This document shows, one piece after another, positions 36,177 through 47,247 of a stretch of DNA of 64,000 nt. Position numbers and translations under genes: made by a program. The DNA lies in the NCBI GenBank assembly GCA_019055375.1, contig JAHQIW010007102.1:22991-86990 (forward strand). The letters run 5' to 3'. This DNA comes from Parelaphostrongylus tenuis. Lineage: Eukaryota; Nematoda; Chromadorea; Rhabditida; Metastrongylidae. The notes under the pieces were generated by a model. That model ran no database searches. It saw only the letters and a program-made list of their open reading frames with translations, and had not been told where the DNA came from. Positions within the stretch are counted from its first letter, which is position 1. Each line of letters opens with the position of its first letter.

Positions 36177-39100
36177 ATGAACATTTTACCGAAGAAGAAG
36201 TGGCACGTGCGGACAAAAGAGAACATTGCACGCGTTCGAAGAGATGAGAAAAAAGCTGCGGAAGAAGAACAACAGAGACTCGACAGAGCGATTACAGCCG
36301 AGAACGAGCGGCGACTAGAAGCACTTCGGGAAAAGGCAGCAAAAAGGTTGAGTCAACTTAGAACTTACATTAACATGATAATTTGAGTGATGTGTCTTCA
36401 CGAAAAGTCGTGCAAGCTTTAGCAGAGATTTTTATAGACTAATGGACGGTACTTATAGCTTTTGACCTTAGCTATCGCCTGTGCAAGTTCCTTTATAACA
36501 TTTTCGAGACTTCTCAAATTTTGTTCAGATCGGTGGCACTGTTTGTCAAAAAATTTTGAAAGGCTTTTAGTTCCTCGAAGACTTTCTTTAGAAATTTTCT
36601 AAACATATATCGGGGGTATACCGCTAAGAAATGTATGCAATGAATGTAATTTGATTGGCGAATAAAACTTAATAATTTTCTGGAGATTTTTTGCAAGTGA
36701 GGCTGTAGTTCTTGTTTGCTAGTCGCTCAATTAGTACTGTGGTCGGTAGGAGGCTTTGCTGTGACGTCCCCTCTACCTCACTAGGGGGGAAACAAATGCA
36801 ATTCGTTCTCTTTCGCAGAAAAACCTTTTAGTTCGTGAATGCGTTGCTAGCAGTATTGTGGTGATTCGTCGCATTTTTCACTCTTCATAGAACTTCAATA
36901 AGGAAATGTCGCACTAGGCATGGAAGACCATGTCTGAGAGTGAATCCCTGCAATACATAGTAGTTCGGGAGTTTATCACCCACTATCTCGGGCACTTAGG
37001 GACGTAGAACTTGAAAAGGTGGAAAGCGGATTATGAATATCTTTTAAGCTCCGAAGAAGTAAAACTGTAGTCTCTTCTTAGTTTGGTTGTCCGTAAACTA
37101 GTGGGACTATTTCATTATGCAATTCGTACCATATTGTTTTCATCCGTGAAATAAAAGGTCAATGTTGTTCACATAAACTCCGCAGTCTCCAAGGAAAGTC
37201 CGTACGATTGTTCCCGTCATAAATGTAGGTTTCAATCCTGACTATTGCTTTTTTTGGATTACTGGGGAACATAATCTCTTTCATAAAAAGACGACTTTCT
37301 TATCATGTGCCGAAATTACTGAAGCTTTTATGTTATTTATGTCTTTAAGTGTGACATAATTCTTGGGTGACCTGTGAAAAGGCAAATCAATTTCTGTAGA
37401 ACTTAGAATACCCGACTGGTCTAAAAATCGAATAATTTGTCTAAGGTAGACATACTCCTCGCACCTCATTTATGTTTCATTGCTTAGCGAAGTTTGAAGA
37501 TACTGAAGGTTTTGCTTCATGGCATACAACTTTCTTAAGTGCGTAGAAGTCTAACCACATCGTAATTGTAGCTGTGAGTATTGTATTCTTTTCCAGAAAT
37601 GCCGATATTGAACCGTTTGCTTTGCGAGGGTCCTCAGATACATCGATATCTACCTCAACAGGACATGTGAACCTATTCCAGGTTTCATTTATATCACTAT
37701 ATATATGAAAACTTAGTTTAACTGGCGCGAGGTTGGTAGACGACGTTGGTGTTGTCGTTAATATTTCATTATCTTGAACTCGAAGCTTCAATTGTACGAT
37801 TTGATTGTGTAAAGTTAATTGTTAAATATTCGCATGAAGGACCTTGAACTCGCTGAACGCCAAAACTTTGGCCAAGGAAATAAAGAATATCAAGAGGAGA
37901 AGCGAAAAGAACAAGCGGTGAGAATTAAGTTAGTTTTATATAAGAAACGATAGGAATGGTCTATATTAATCAGTTCTGTGAAATTTGTAGACCTCTTTCA
38001 TGTAAAACTAGAAGAGGATGGCAGGATAGATTTCCTAATGCGAATAAAAAATCACGTATTTTACCGGTTCTATGATTTTTTCTTTTTAGGAATTGGATTC
38101 AAAAATGGGTATTCAAAAATATTTTGCCGAAGGAACAAATGAACTCAACAAAGTTCAAGAGTGGTATACAAAGATAAAGCGACCGCTAGTTAAAGACGAG
38201 CTGAAGGTGAATTTAGATTTTGTGACAGTGTTTCTGTAGTTTGTCAAAACTTTTCCAATGTCTTGGTTCAAGCCAAAGCCCTCCGCTTCTTCTACTGGTC
38301 CTCCACTTGATGCCGGAATAAATAAAGAGAAGAGGGAACGTCCCAAGGAGGAAAGCTCAGACAGCGAAGATTCCAGTGGTGCGACTGGTTTTTCTCCTAG
38401 TGTCTTTACACTCTATTCATTGTGTAGAAGTTACTGGCAAAATGTTCGCTGAACCGAGTCTTTCAAGGTAAAATCCCAAGAAGATTTTCACGAGTTGGTC
38501 ATCGTTTTGGCTTATCTTCGAAAACATAGAGTTTCTTTTTTCTGTATCAGAAATGAAGCATCAGTTAGTGCAGAAAGAGCGACAAAAATCGAAAAAAGCA
38601 ATCTTTGAGATGCGATAACTCGATTAAGAACACATCTGCCAATTGAAATGGAACCGCAAGTACCCTGCCGTTAAAAATAAATTAGGCAGTAAGCGAAAAT
38701 GGACTTTGAAATAGAACCTTTGAGAATGTTTTATTCGTTTTTTTCGAGGTTTAGGTACAAAATAATCCGTAGCGACAGGGTCGGCAGACACGCGTGTTTT
38801 GGCGGCTTCGCCAATCAGTGCCGTTTTCTAGGCCACTCGCTCATTATTACAGGAATGAGCGTCAGAGAATGGTAAATCTTCGTCAATTGAAATTAGCACT
38901 GATAGAGTTTATCTACAGTCGATGCCTTGCGGATAATACATGATAATATAATACATTTCTTAATCGACTGTTAATTACAAACCTCGCTCAAAGATTCATA
39001 TATGGTCTCTCAGAATGTTTTTAGCCTTCTATATCGAAGTTTGGGTACAAATTCATCAGTGGTAACAGAATCGGCGGACAATATCATATACCAGCCGTAG

Positions 39101-42043
39101 GGCATCGACTGTATATAAACTTTGTCAGTAATAATTTCACTTGACGAGTGTTTATCTTTTTTGTTCGCTCGTTGCCCGACAAGAGGTGAGTGGCTGGGAG
39201 AACGGCGCTTAAGATGGCGAAGTCGCCGAAGCACACGTGTCTGCCGACTCACGAATGAATTTGTACCCAAACCTCGAAAAAGACAGCTAAAATCATTCTC
39301 AAAGACTTTATATGAGTGTTTGAATGAGGCATGTAATAAACAGTCGATCAAAGAGAGTAAAATAGGACCGTTTGACGCTTCGTAAACATCGACAATAATT
39401 GAGATTATCAAACAAAAGACCAGAAGTTCTGAAAGTGAGAAATTCTTCAATTGCCACGTGCTTTTTCTCGCTCCTTCAGATAATTATAACATCAGTGTCA
39501 TAGGTGAACATTTTCACAACAAGCTATTGAGGTTCCTCACAGAAGAGTAATCAGTAGTCGAGAGCGGTAGGTATGTTGCATGAGGCTCATTCTTGTTGTT
39601 CCTTCAACATCTGCATGCTTAGTTGCACATGTAGTTGAGCATCATTTTTGAGATCCACAAGAAGAAATCATGTGTAGAAGATCACTGTTACCAAAGTACT
39701 TTTCTGCTTTGTCGTTTCTCTGAGGTTCCGATTATTGTGATAGATTAATCTGGCTAGATATCTCCAAACAGTCACTATAGTCTTCTCTTATTGCAAGAAC
39801 AGTTTTGAAGTATGTTTGACGCCATAAGCCCAGCTCAAACAGAGAGATCAACAAAGAAGAGCAAAGCAGGAATGAATTCTTTACTCTTCCTCGAAGTTTC
39901 ATTACATCCATAATCGAGCTTTCTCACCTTTCTAGTAGTTCCGAATGGCAAACGAATATTGATTAATTAACAATCTTTTGATGCCTCTCCTTGCTAGTTT
40001 TTAGAACTTCAGTTATATATATTGTCACTGGTGTAAATGTTGTGGACCGCTAATGTGCGCCGCAATTATTTTTCTTGAGTTCGAATATATTTTCCTAGCT
40101 CTCTTTTGATGAATTTTTGCGTTCCATGAGGCAGTGATATTCCCACATCTAAAGTATGAGGGAAAACGGTGCCGTTTATTTCTGATAATATGAGAACAAA
40201 TAAAAGTTCGATCTCATTCGCTAGAGAGGAACTTTTCAAGGGAGTATTGGTAGCCATTTGAAAGCTGAGACTTCAAGCTACATCCCCACGTCGCCGCTTT
40301 TTAAAAAAGCCTTTTTTTTTTGACGTTGCTACAGAACGAGATATCTTGCGTTGCAGACGTGCACGTTTCTCGCTGGACAGAGCTCTTTCTTCGGACTAAT
40401 AGTAATCATTCGACAGCGTAATCGTTTTTGATTCCGTCGCTCTTTTTATATCCTGAAAGACCTTTTCTCTGAGACGTAACGGATGAAATGCCATTTGATG
40501 CCATCTGCGACCAGGGTCGACTTTGGCCAATTCACGTGTCTGCTCTGTCCAGCGACAAATATGCGCTTCTGCGACATAGATTTCTGTGCATTTTACAGCG
40601 TTACCAAAGGGTCTTTTCGAAAAATCGGTAACTTGGGGTTGTAGCCTGAGGTATCAGCTATCGAATCGTTACCAACACTCCTGAGAAAAATTCCTCTCCA
40701 GCGAATGAGCTCGCTTTTCATTTGTCCCGTCATATTCAAAAAGAACCAAGATACCTATTTTATTTACAAGTGCATCATTTCAATTCAGTGTAAATTATGT
40801 GATAGAAGAAAGAATATATGGAAAATAGTTGAACAGCTTTTAAGAATTGAATTAAAAGAAAAAAAATCGCGCAAACTAATTTCTCTCGCAAAATATAGCT
40901 TCAGAATTTATAGCACTGGAAAGAGTCGGCTTTTCCACCAATTTAGTAGTTCAGCATAGTTTTTGTCTTTTGATTCTCACAGTGATCAGATATTGATTCT
41001 TTGATACTTTACTGTTTAGGTTCAGAGAGAAAAAGAAAGAAAAAGAAGAAGAAATCAAAGAAAAAGAAGAAAAGGCATCATAACTCTCCGGGCAGTAATG
41101 ACGATAACGACCGTAGCCTAGAATTAGAAAAACTTAGCAAATTGGCAGCGTTAAGGGAGGAACGAATTAGAAGAGAGCGTTACGAGGTGAGGAAGAGACA
41201 CTTGACTCTTTGTTTCTTTTTGAAATATTTCTTATTTGATTAGTATTGTATCTCTTTATGTTTCAACCCTTTCGGGATATTAGACCCAACCCTTCTACAC
41301 TCCAGACAACCAACGTAGCAACGTTGAACGCTCTGCTCCATCTCCTCTGCGTCTCTAACCCCAGAGTGGGAATGCACTGGATGTATCATCGTATTATTTC
41401 AATTGTATTAATGATGTTATTTCCCTATTCATAGCAGCGTAATATATCCACCATAACAATATAGGAAAATAACGATTGTGTACAATTGAAGTAATACAAC
41501 ATTACATTCAATGCGTTCCCATGCTGAATGTTCGCTATGCAGAAGAGGTGAGTCCACGGTCCCGAAAGGTTTAATAGATTCGTGGCCGCTTCAACTCCAT
41601 AGTGTTCATTCCTATGACATTGCTTGTGCACAAATTTCGGCTACGCGGCTTTTGAGTTCTGCCGCTTCAGACCATTTTCAACTATTTAAGCACCTTTGAG
41701 CCCGTCTCTCATTTTGTGAACTGAATAATGGAACAACGATTTCATTAGATTGGGTTTCTTTACCTTCGCTCACTACTGTACACTAAAAAGATACTGAATT
41801 CAACATGAATTTGGCCAGTAGAATTTGTTGTGGCATAGTCGCGAATGTGCTAGAACAAAATGTACAAGGATTTTTTCTCTTCGACTAAAAGTAAGCTTAC
41901 ATTTATTCTTGAAATGTTTTCAGAGACATCGTACACAACAATTGCTGAATCCTGCCAAAGCAGTTGAACCGCCGAAACAAAAGTATAACTCAATGTTCAA
42001 TCCTGACTTATGTGTGAATAGACGGGATAAGCCGCACAAATGA
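36177..42043 (+). CDS. LENG1-like protein (CIR_N domain), 294 aa, 7 exons
   Basis: Ortholog of human leukocyte receptor cluster member 1 (LENG1). Exons: 36177-36346, 37597-37681, 37840-37917, 38090-38206, 38240-38387, 41020-41186, 41924-42043 (TGA). All phases close and the sum is 885 nt; human LENG1 is slightly shorter. The start [20 protein letters not shown] is almost identical to the CIR_N domain of LENG1. Then come HVNLFQ (human VDLF), [13 protein letters not shown], a Ser/Pro/Glu-rich linker, a lysine run (about residues 200-217) that looks like a nuclear localisation signal, a charged helix ending [12 protein letters not shown], and the C-terminal signature [14 protein letters not shown] occurs in splicing and co-repressor proteins (CWC25, CIR1), so a nuclear, RNA-processing role is likely but inferred. 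The fifth exon could start at 38273 instead: 38240 leaves an unusually short 33-base intron, 38273 gives 66 bases. Confidence 0.9.
36347..37596. other. First intron of the LENG1-like gene, nothing recognised
   Basis: No repeat family or open frame with similarity was found. The exon at 37597-37681 was found only by splicing phase and its HVNLF match. Confidence 0.4.
38745..39345. mobile_element. Foldback family H (intact palindrome plus reversed fragment)
   Basis: 39020-39300 is an inverted repeat: left 'cgaagtttgggtacaaattcatcagtggtaacagaatcggcgga', right 'tctgccgactcacgaatgaatttgtacccaaacctcg'. 38745-38935 is a related arm ('tcgaggtttaggtacaaaataatccgtagcgacagggtcggcagacacg'). 'cagtcgatgcc' near 38917 and 'ggcatcgactgta' near 39102 also pair. 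It lies in the LENG1-like intron 38388-41019. Confidence 0.6.
40040..40720. repeat. Family E repeat copy
   Basis: Contains 'gagtattggtagccatttgaaagct', 'ctaatagtaatcattcgacagcgtaatcg' and 'ctgagaaaaattcctctccagcgaatgagct', the same blocks as at 845-1720. It lies in the LENG1-like intron 38388-41019. Confidence 0.5.
41262..41575. mobile_element. Foldback MITE, family F, copy 1
   Basis: Inverted ends: 'aaccctttcgggat' at the left and 'gtccacggtcccgaaaggttt' at the right, with matching subterminal blocks ('ctcctctgcgtctctaaccccagagtgggaatgcactgg...' and 'gcgttcccatgctgaatgttcgctatgcagaagag'). The interior 'tttcaattgtattaatgatg / caattgaagtaatac' also pairs. It lies in LENG1-like intron 41187-41923. 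Confidence 0.65.
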
Positions 42044-42104
42044 TCTCACAACTCGTAGCAAATGCTTAGTTTTTGAAATTGCTTTGTTCATGTAAATCTT
42101 CGTG

Positions 42105-42330
42105 TATTGGGTAGTAAGAAATTCTCCGGACTGTTCGTTTTTCACTGTCGGAATAATTCCATCTTAGAACAAATCTATGACTGTTATATATCAAAATAAC
42201 CGCAAGAAGCTGCCCTAAACGTTAGTGAGAACAAAAACTCAAATGCGTGAAAATCAATCAGCAAAAACGAGAAAGTCCGGAAAATTCATTGCCAACCCAA
42301 TATTTAGTTTCTCTTCCATATTTGTTACAT
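42105..42330. repeat. Family G foldback arm (partial)
   Basis: 'ataattccatcttagaacaaatctatgactgttatatatcaaaataaccgcaagaagctgcc' and 'gacaaaaactcaaatgcgtg'-like sequence match the right arms of copies at 45835-46402 and 55488-55870. It lies in the presumed 3' UTR or downstream of the LENG1-like gene. Confidence 0.55.
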
Positions 42331-42373
42331 GTTAATAATCTTGTACCTCATTAAAAGCGGTTATTTTCAAATG

Positions 42374-42379
42374 AATAAA
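42374..42379 (+). terminator. Candidate poly(A) signal AATAAA of the LENG1-like gene
   Basis: AATAAA lies 331 bases past the stop and before the next gene. The intervening UTR includes a fragment of a foldback repeat (42105-42330). Confidence 0.4.
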
Positions 42380-42570
42380 CTATATGCCCATTGTTACCAT
42401 TGCCTGCGTGGATGCAGTTGTCAGTTGTGAGTGGTATTCCAATCATTTGCATATTTTAACTTACCGATGAATTAACGATATGTCTAGATTTTTTTGCAAC
42501 TTTTGAACTTGTACAAGTTTTGACGAGTCATTCCAATCATTTTATGTTTCTTTGCGTTTTTAATACTTTA

Positions 42571-42577
42571 TTTTCAG
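42571..42577 (+). promoter_or_regulatory. TTTTCAG acceptor 28 bases before the phosphatase start codon
   Basis: A consensus nematode acceptor (TTTTCAG, ending 42577) precedes the ATG at 42606 by a 28-base leader. No upstream coding exon was found, so this is a plausible spliced-leader addition site. The upstream LENG1-like gene ends 563 bases before the ATG. Confidence 0.45.
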
Positions 42578-42605
42578 TGGAAGAACGACTGTAATACGTT
42601 GCGTT

Positions 42606-45357
42606 ATGACATCCTCACACCGAACCATATGGGTGGTGCGTCATGCGGAAAGGTATGGAAGTCATTACTTATAGTATATCAAATCAACACATTTGAAATT
42701 GATACATTTCTATCTCCCTAGCCTTTTTGTGAATTACGCTGTCGGAACATCGGTGGTTAAGCACATAACAGACGCATTCGTGCTGTTAATCCTCACTCGG
42801 CTACTGTAATGGCGCCTTCGTGTATCGTGGGAAAGCAGGCAGACAGCCGGACATGCAGATACCGCCTGCCTGTGACTACCGCACAAGCGTCAGCGCAACG
42901 CCGCCTGCCTATCAACGGTGGTCCGTAAAGGGCTGGCTTGAACTGTAGACGGATCCAGGGACCGTGCTAGCTGTCTTTCTGGACAGAACGCAAAATTTTC
43001 CATAGTTCTTGTGTAATCCGACAGGTTTATTTTATAAATGCCATTTATGGTGGTGTTCATTTAGCTAGCATGTGTGTTCGAAACCTGGAAGAAGCTCACT
43101 ATGGTAATATACTTGTCCATAGACGTAATATGCACACCGATCCGACAAATTGCGATGTTCACGCAAACAGAGGGAACGTCTACTTCAAAAGACCTCAGCT
43201 TCATATGGATGAACTCAGGCATTCCCCGGCTGAGTTCTGTGGTTAATCACTAGGTGACACCGTTAGAGGAGAAGTAATGCAAAAAGTGCGGTATTATGCA
43301 TATCCCATGAGCAAATGGAGCCCATTGTGAAGCTCTGGCGTGGGATTAGTGCGAGGAAAGCTTTACTGGTGCTTCAATGAGCGTATTCTCGGAGCCTCCT
43401 AGGAGTCGAGATATGATGTAGTACGATGAAAGTTAATGTTTGAATTTTTCAGGGAAGACAATATCAACAGAAACTGGAGGTCGTTACCGAACGCAAGCGG
43501 TCTAACGTCTGATAATAGCATGCTGAGTGAACGAGGTCGGTCACAAGCAAAGGAGTGTGCTGCAAGGTAATGTTTGATACAAAAAAAACCCGTAGAGTGT
43601 GAAGAGAGTGAAACCGAAAAAACTTGTCGTAGATTAAGGTTCTATGGACTTGTTTTCTATCAGTAAATCCTTCTGTTAATAAAACCCGTATTTTTATGTA
43701 TCTCAAATTTGTTCACACTTAGAATACTCAACCAAATGTTAGCTTTCCTCTTGTGAATGGATTACCAAAGACAGCTTTTCATAATTATCTAACAGTTCGC
43801 AGTTTAACTGATAAAACTTCTTCGTTACGCTCAGGTTCCGAAATGCAAACATCGCCCATGTGTTTGCCTCTCCTTTCGATAGGACCATAGAAACAGCATC
43901 GATAATTGTTGCCGGCAAGAACTTATCAGTCAAGGTTCGTTGAGTATAATCGGATAAGTCTCTTTCCTTTTTGGATGAGCTCCATTGTTTTTTTTTTCCT
44001 CTTGTTCCGTTTCTTCCTTTCTGGAAGGGTTGTGTGTATGTGTGACATCATATGTCCTACTATAGCCAGAGCCTGGACTATGTGAGGCGTTATATCTGTG
44101 TGAGAAGCCAGTCGGATTCTGGGAAACGAAAGACTTGAAGGAGAAATATCCACTAGTGGACACTGACTACATCCCAGTTTATTCAAAGGTATGCGCATTC
44201 GTATCAATCAGATCTTAATCTCATTATCTCGTAGTGATATAATACGTCATTGAATCTACTGTATAATGCAGATTTGGAATCAAGAGGTGATGTGTATGCT
44301 GATTATGAATAGTCAGTGACATAATAGGTCTTTTCGTAAGTTTTGACACCAAAGCAATGAACACTGTATTTATTATCCAAAAGTAGTTGAAATTTCATGG
44401 TTTTGGTATCGTTCAATTGCGCATTTTCTTGCGAATATTTTAGTGTACAACTTCCCTACACTTGCTTCGAGGTGGGGCTGCCTAGGGAAGAACTTTGCTT
44501 GCTACCCATGCACGAGTGGCGCGTAGGGATTGGTGGTGAGGTCACACGCAAGATTAATGGAGCTTTCTTTAGACGGCCCAAGTGCGACTCTCCCTCCAGG
44601 ATATTCTCTTCAGCTTTGAACTTCGCGAATCACTTCCTACCCATCTTTTCCGCAACCTTATCATCTCTCTAATCTCTATCAATTTAGCGCGCGGCTACAT
44701 TTCCCCCATGTGCCATTCGTGTATGAGTAGCGGCGAATTTGTTCCTAAAATAGTTCCATCTTGAAGCAAGTATAGACAAGATGTATACCAGAATATTCGT
44801 AAAAAATGCACAATTGAACAATACCAAAACCATCCAATATTAACTACTTTTGGTTACTTAATTTGATGCTTATTGCTCTACTGCCAAAGCTCATGGGAAG
44901 ATCTGATATTATGTAGACATTGAATTCTGTCTACGTTGAATTTATGGCTTGACAAATGATGTAGAAGGCGGTTTCAAAACATTGATAATTGTCTTAGTTG
45001 TGCGAATGCAAGGCTTATTTTCAGCATACTCTGCCGAAAGAAGGCTGCAGCGACGATGCATGCTTATCACGCGTACGTAATACGCTGAACCGTCTGATGG
45101 AAAAATATGATGGCACGTAATAAGCATCGAGTTTATTACTATTTGAGAATATTTGATGTTCAGCGATTTCAGGTGATTTTCTTCTGGTGAGTCATGGTGC
45201 ACCCATAGGAGCTATCCATGAGATATGGAGTGGTAATTTTACGTATGTTGGTCAAGCGACTGTCTCGAAATTCGTCGAGACAAATGGTAAAGTCCGCATG
45301 GAATTCAGCAACGATGCTAGTCATTTATCTGATAAACGTAACCTACGCCCCTGGTAG
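42606..45357 (+). CDS. Histidine phosphatase superfamily (PGAM/UBASH3-like) protein, ~218 aa, 6 exons
   Basis: Small phosphatase of the phosphoglycerate-mutase-like branch-1 family, related to UBASH3/Sts and ecdysteroid-phosphate phosphatases. Exons: 42606-42652, 43453-43566, 43835-43934, 44066-44188, 45025-45112, 45173-45357 (TAG 45355-45357). Motifs in order: RTIWVVRHAER (phospho-acceptor His about residue 13), LSERGRSQAKECA, FASPFDRTIETA (second Arg about 70), PEPGLCEALY (acidic Glu about 94), LLVSHGAP (second catalytic His about 165) and a short C-terminus NLRPW. Every catalytic residue is present. The 45112/45173 junction keeps frame only with a GC donor; the adjacent GT donor leaves one base too many. 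An acceptor at 42577 just before the ATG may be a trans-splice site. Substrate unknown. Many nematode paralogs exist, so no symbol is given. Confidence 0.88.
42653..43452. other. First intron of the phosphatase gene, GC-rich patch
   Basis: Mostly unrecognised. 42780-42960 is GC-rich with repeated 'ccgcctgcctgtg / gccgcctgcctat' and 'gcaggcagac' (inverted) motifs, suggesting another small foldback unit. Confidence 0.35.
44342..44895. mobile_element. Foldback MITE, family D, full copy
   Basis: Inverted ends of about 150 bp. The left arm has TTTTGGTATCGTTCAATTGC, 'gcattttcttgcgaatattttagtgtacaactt' and 'cccatgcacgagtggcgcgta'; the right arm gives the reverse complement ('catgtgccattcgtgtatgag', 'gatgtataccagaatattcgtaaaaaatgcacaattgaacaataccaaaacc'). 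No ORF. It lies in the phosphatase intron 44189-45024. Confidence 0.75.
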
Positions 45358-45834
45358 ACCTGAACTTACATATAGGGTTATGAGTATGTGTCATCATTCC
45401 GTGGTTTGTAGTCACGTACTGGTTAGATCTTGTTGCAATTCACACTCTCACTGGGTTGTTCGCCTTTTTTGTAGTTTCTCCCCCAGTAGTTTTCAGACGG
45501 TTACTACAATTATTTACTGAGTTTGTTCGTTCATAGTATTTCTCTTTGATATTTTGCGGGAAACCCTAATCTCATTTCTTCGTGTTGAATTCTACGTCAT
45601 TGCTGTTTATTAAGTCACAGTTTAGAATAGATAGTTTGCCAGTTGGTTTTGAAAACATATCTAAAAATATCTGAGAGCTTGAGTTACGTAATGAGCGCTG
45701 ACAAAACCACAGGAATAGTTCGGTTGCTTTATGACAAATACTCTGCTAACCACTTAGAAACCAAGAGGTTCTTACACTCTCCAAATACTGAGAGCAATTT
45801 ATGCCTAATGATACACAACCATTAAGTATTGGAT

Positions 45835-46402
45835 TGGCAAGAAATGTTCGGATTTTTCCGTTTTTCTTTATTATTTTCATACATTTGGGTTTTTGTTTTT
45901 ACTATTGTTCATAGCAGCTTGTTGCGTTTATTTTGATGTACGACACCTATATATTTGATTTAAGATGGAACTGTCTCGAGAGGAAAAACGATTGTTAATT
46001 AACATTAACACGAGACAACAACGGAGACCTCTCAGTTGCTTTCAAACGACTTGCCATTCAAATTCTGGTGGACGGTCGGCTCCTTGCTTGTGCAGCAAGT
46101 TTACATTTCCAGCCTCGAATTCATCTAAACAATCAAAATTTGTAGTTCTCTCAACGATTCCGTCACCCAGGCCTCGTTAATACGGCGGGAAGTCCCAGCA
46201 GCATTTGAACCCACACGATACTCCTGTAGTAGCGATAATCGTTTTTGCTCTCGAGATAATTCCATTTTGAAACAAATGTATAAGTGTTATATATTGAGAT
46301 ATCTGCAAAGAGCTGCTCTTAACGATACTAAAAATATGAACTCAAATGCTTGAAAAATAATCAAAAACTAAGAAGGCCAAGAAATCCTTACTAATCTAAT
46401 AG
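45835..46402. mobile_element. Foldback MITE, family G, copy 2
   Basis: Left 'tatatttgatttaagatggaactgtctcgagaggaaaaacgattg', right 'gcgataatcgtttttgctctcgagataattccattttgaaacaaatgtata'. These are reverse complements with few mismatches. It is intergenic between the convergent phosphatase and eIF3H genes. Confidence 0.7.
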
Positions 46403-46559
46403 GTTATTACTACTAAAGCACCATCAATTAACATAATGTAACAAAGCCGCAATAATTTGTTTATTCTACACGACCAATTACCACAGATTACTGGGCGAGT
46501 TTCAGCAATTATATTCCCACATCCGTCCTACACAATCAGATATTTCGCATATTGCCTCG

Positions 46560-46790
46560 ACTGGTACTACAGAATTCGTCTTCTTAGTCCTTTTCGGACC
46601 GTGGACCCACGACCTCTGAATCTCTAACCTCCAGCGTGCCATTGTCAGACGCAGCTGAGCGGAGCAGGAAAGACAACACGAGACCCTTTTAGCTTCGGAT
46701 GCAGAAGTGATGGGGCAGACCGCCCAGGGTTGCCAGTTAGTGACGCAGAGGCCATGGGTCCACATTCCCGATAAGGTTAATCAACGCCGT
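46560..46790. mobile_element. Foldback MITE, family F, copy 2
   Basis: 'ccgtggacccacgacctctgaatctctaacctcc' (46601 on) pairs with 'gttgccagttagtgacgcagaggccatgggtccac' (46727 on). The same arms form 52335-52515. Confidence 0.65.
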
Positions 46791-46809
46791 GGAATGCTGG
46801 CCAAGACAA

Positions 46810-46905
46810 TTCTCAGTGAATTCGTAGGGGTAGCCGAGTTAAGGCGTCCGTTGACTGAATGCGAGATAGTGTTGGGAAAGGTGGTCGAACAGCACCTTAA
46901 TTTTA
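46810..46905 (+). other. tRNA-like SINE head (Leu/Ser type)
   Basis: GGGGTAGCCGAGTTAAGGCG has the shape of a class II tRNA 5' half with box A, and GGTGGTCGAACAGCACC resembles a damaged T-arm. Too diverged to be a tRNA gene. Confidence 0.4.
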
Positions 46906-47057
46906 TCTTGCTTCTTGATACGCCGCATCATTAATAACTGCGCTTCCCTGCTCTGGATTCCGCACTATTTGTACTAGTCCACTATTTCGTCACTTTCGAT
47001 CATTGATAAGTGTGACTATGCTAATAAGAATACGGTCCCAGAATACATTTAGTAACG

Positions 47058-47063
47058 TTTATT
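47058..47063 (-). terminator. Poly(A) signal (AATAAA on minus strand) of eIF3H
   Basis: TTTATT on the plus strand reads AATAAA on the minus strand, about 185 bases past the eIF3H stop codon. Confidence 0.5.
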
Positions 47064-47247
47064 CATACGTTCTTATAACAAAAAACATGTTCATGTGCAA
47101 CAACAAATCACTTGGAGGCTAACAAAACTCAATCCATGGATACAATTAGCCGCTATGTAACAGTTATACAAAGGATTTACAATTTTAGAAGAGAGAAGAC
47201 AGGAAACAGAAATAGAAACATATATGTTACCAAGAATGACGAGCTGC

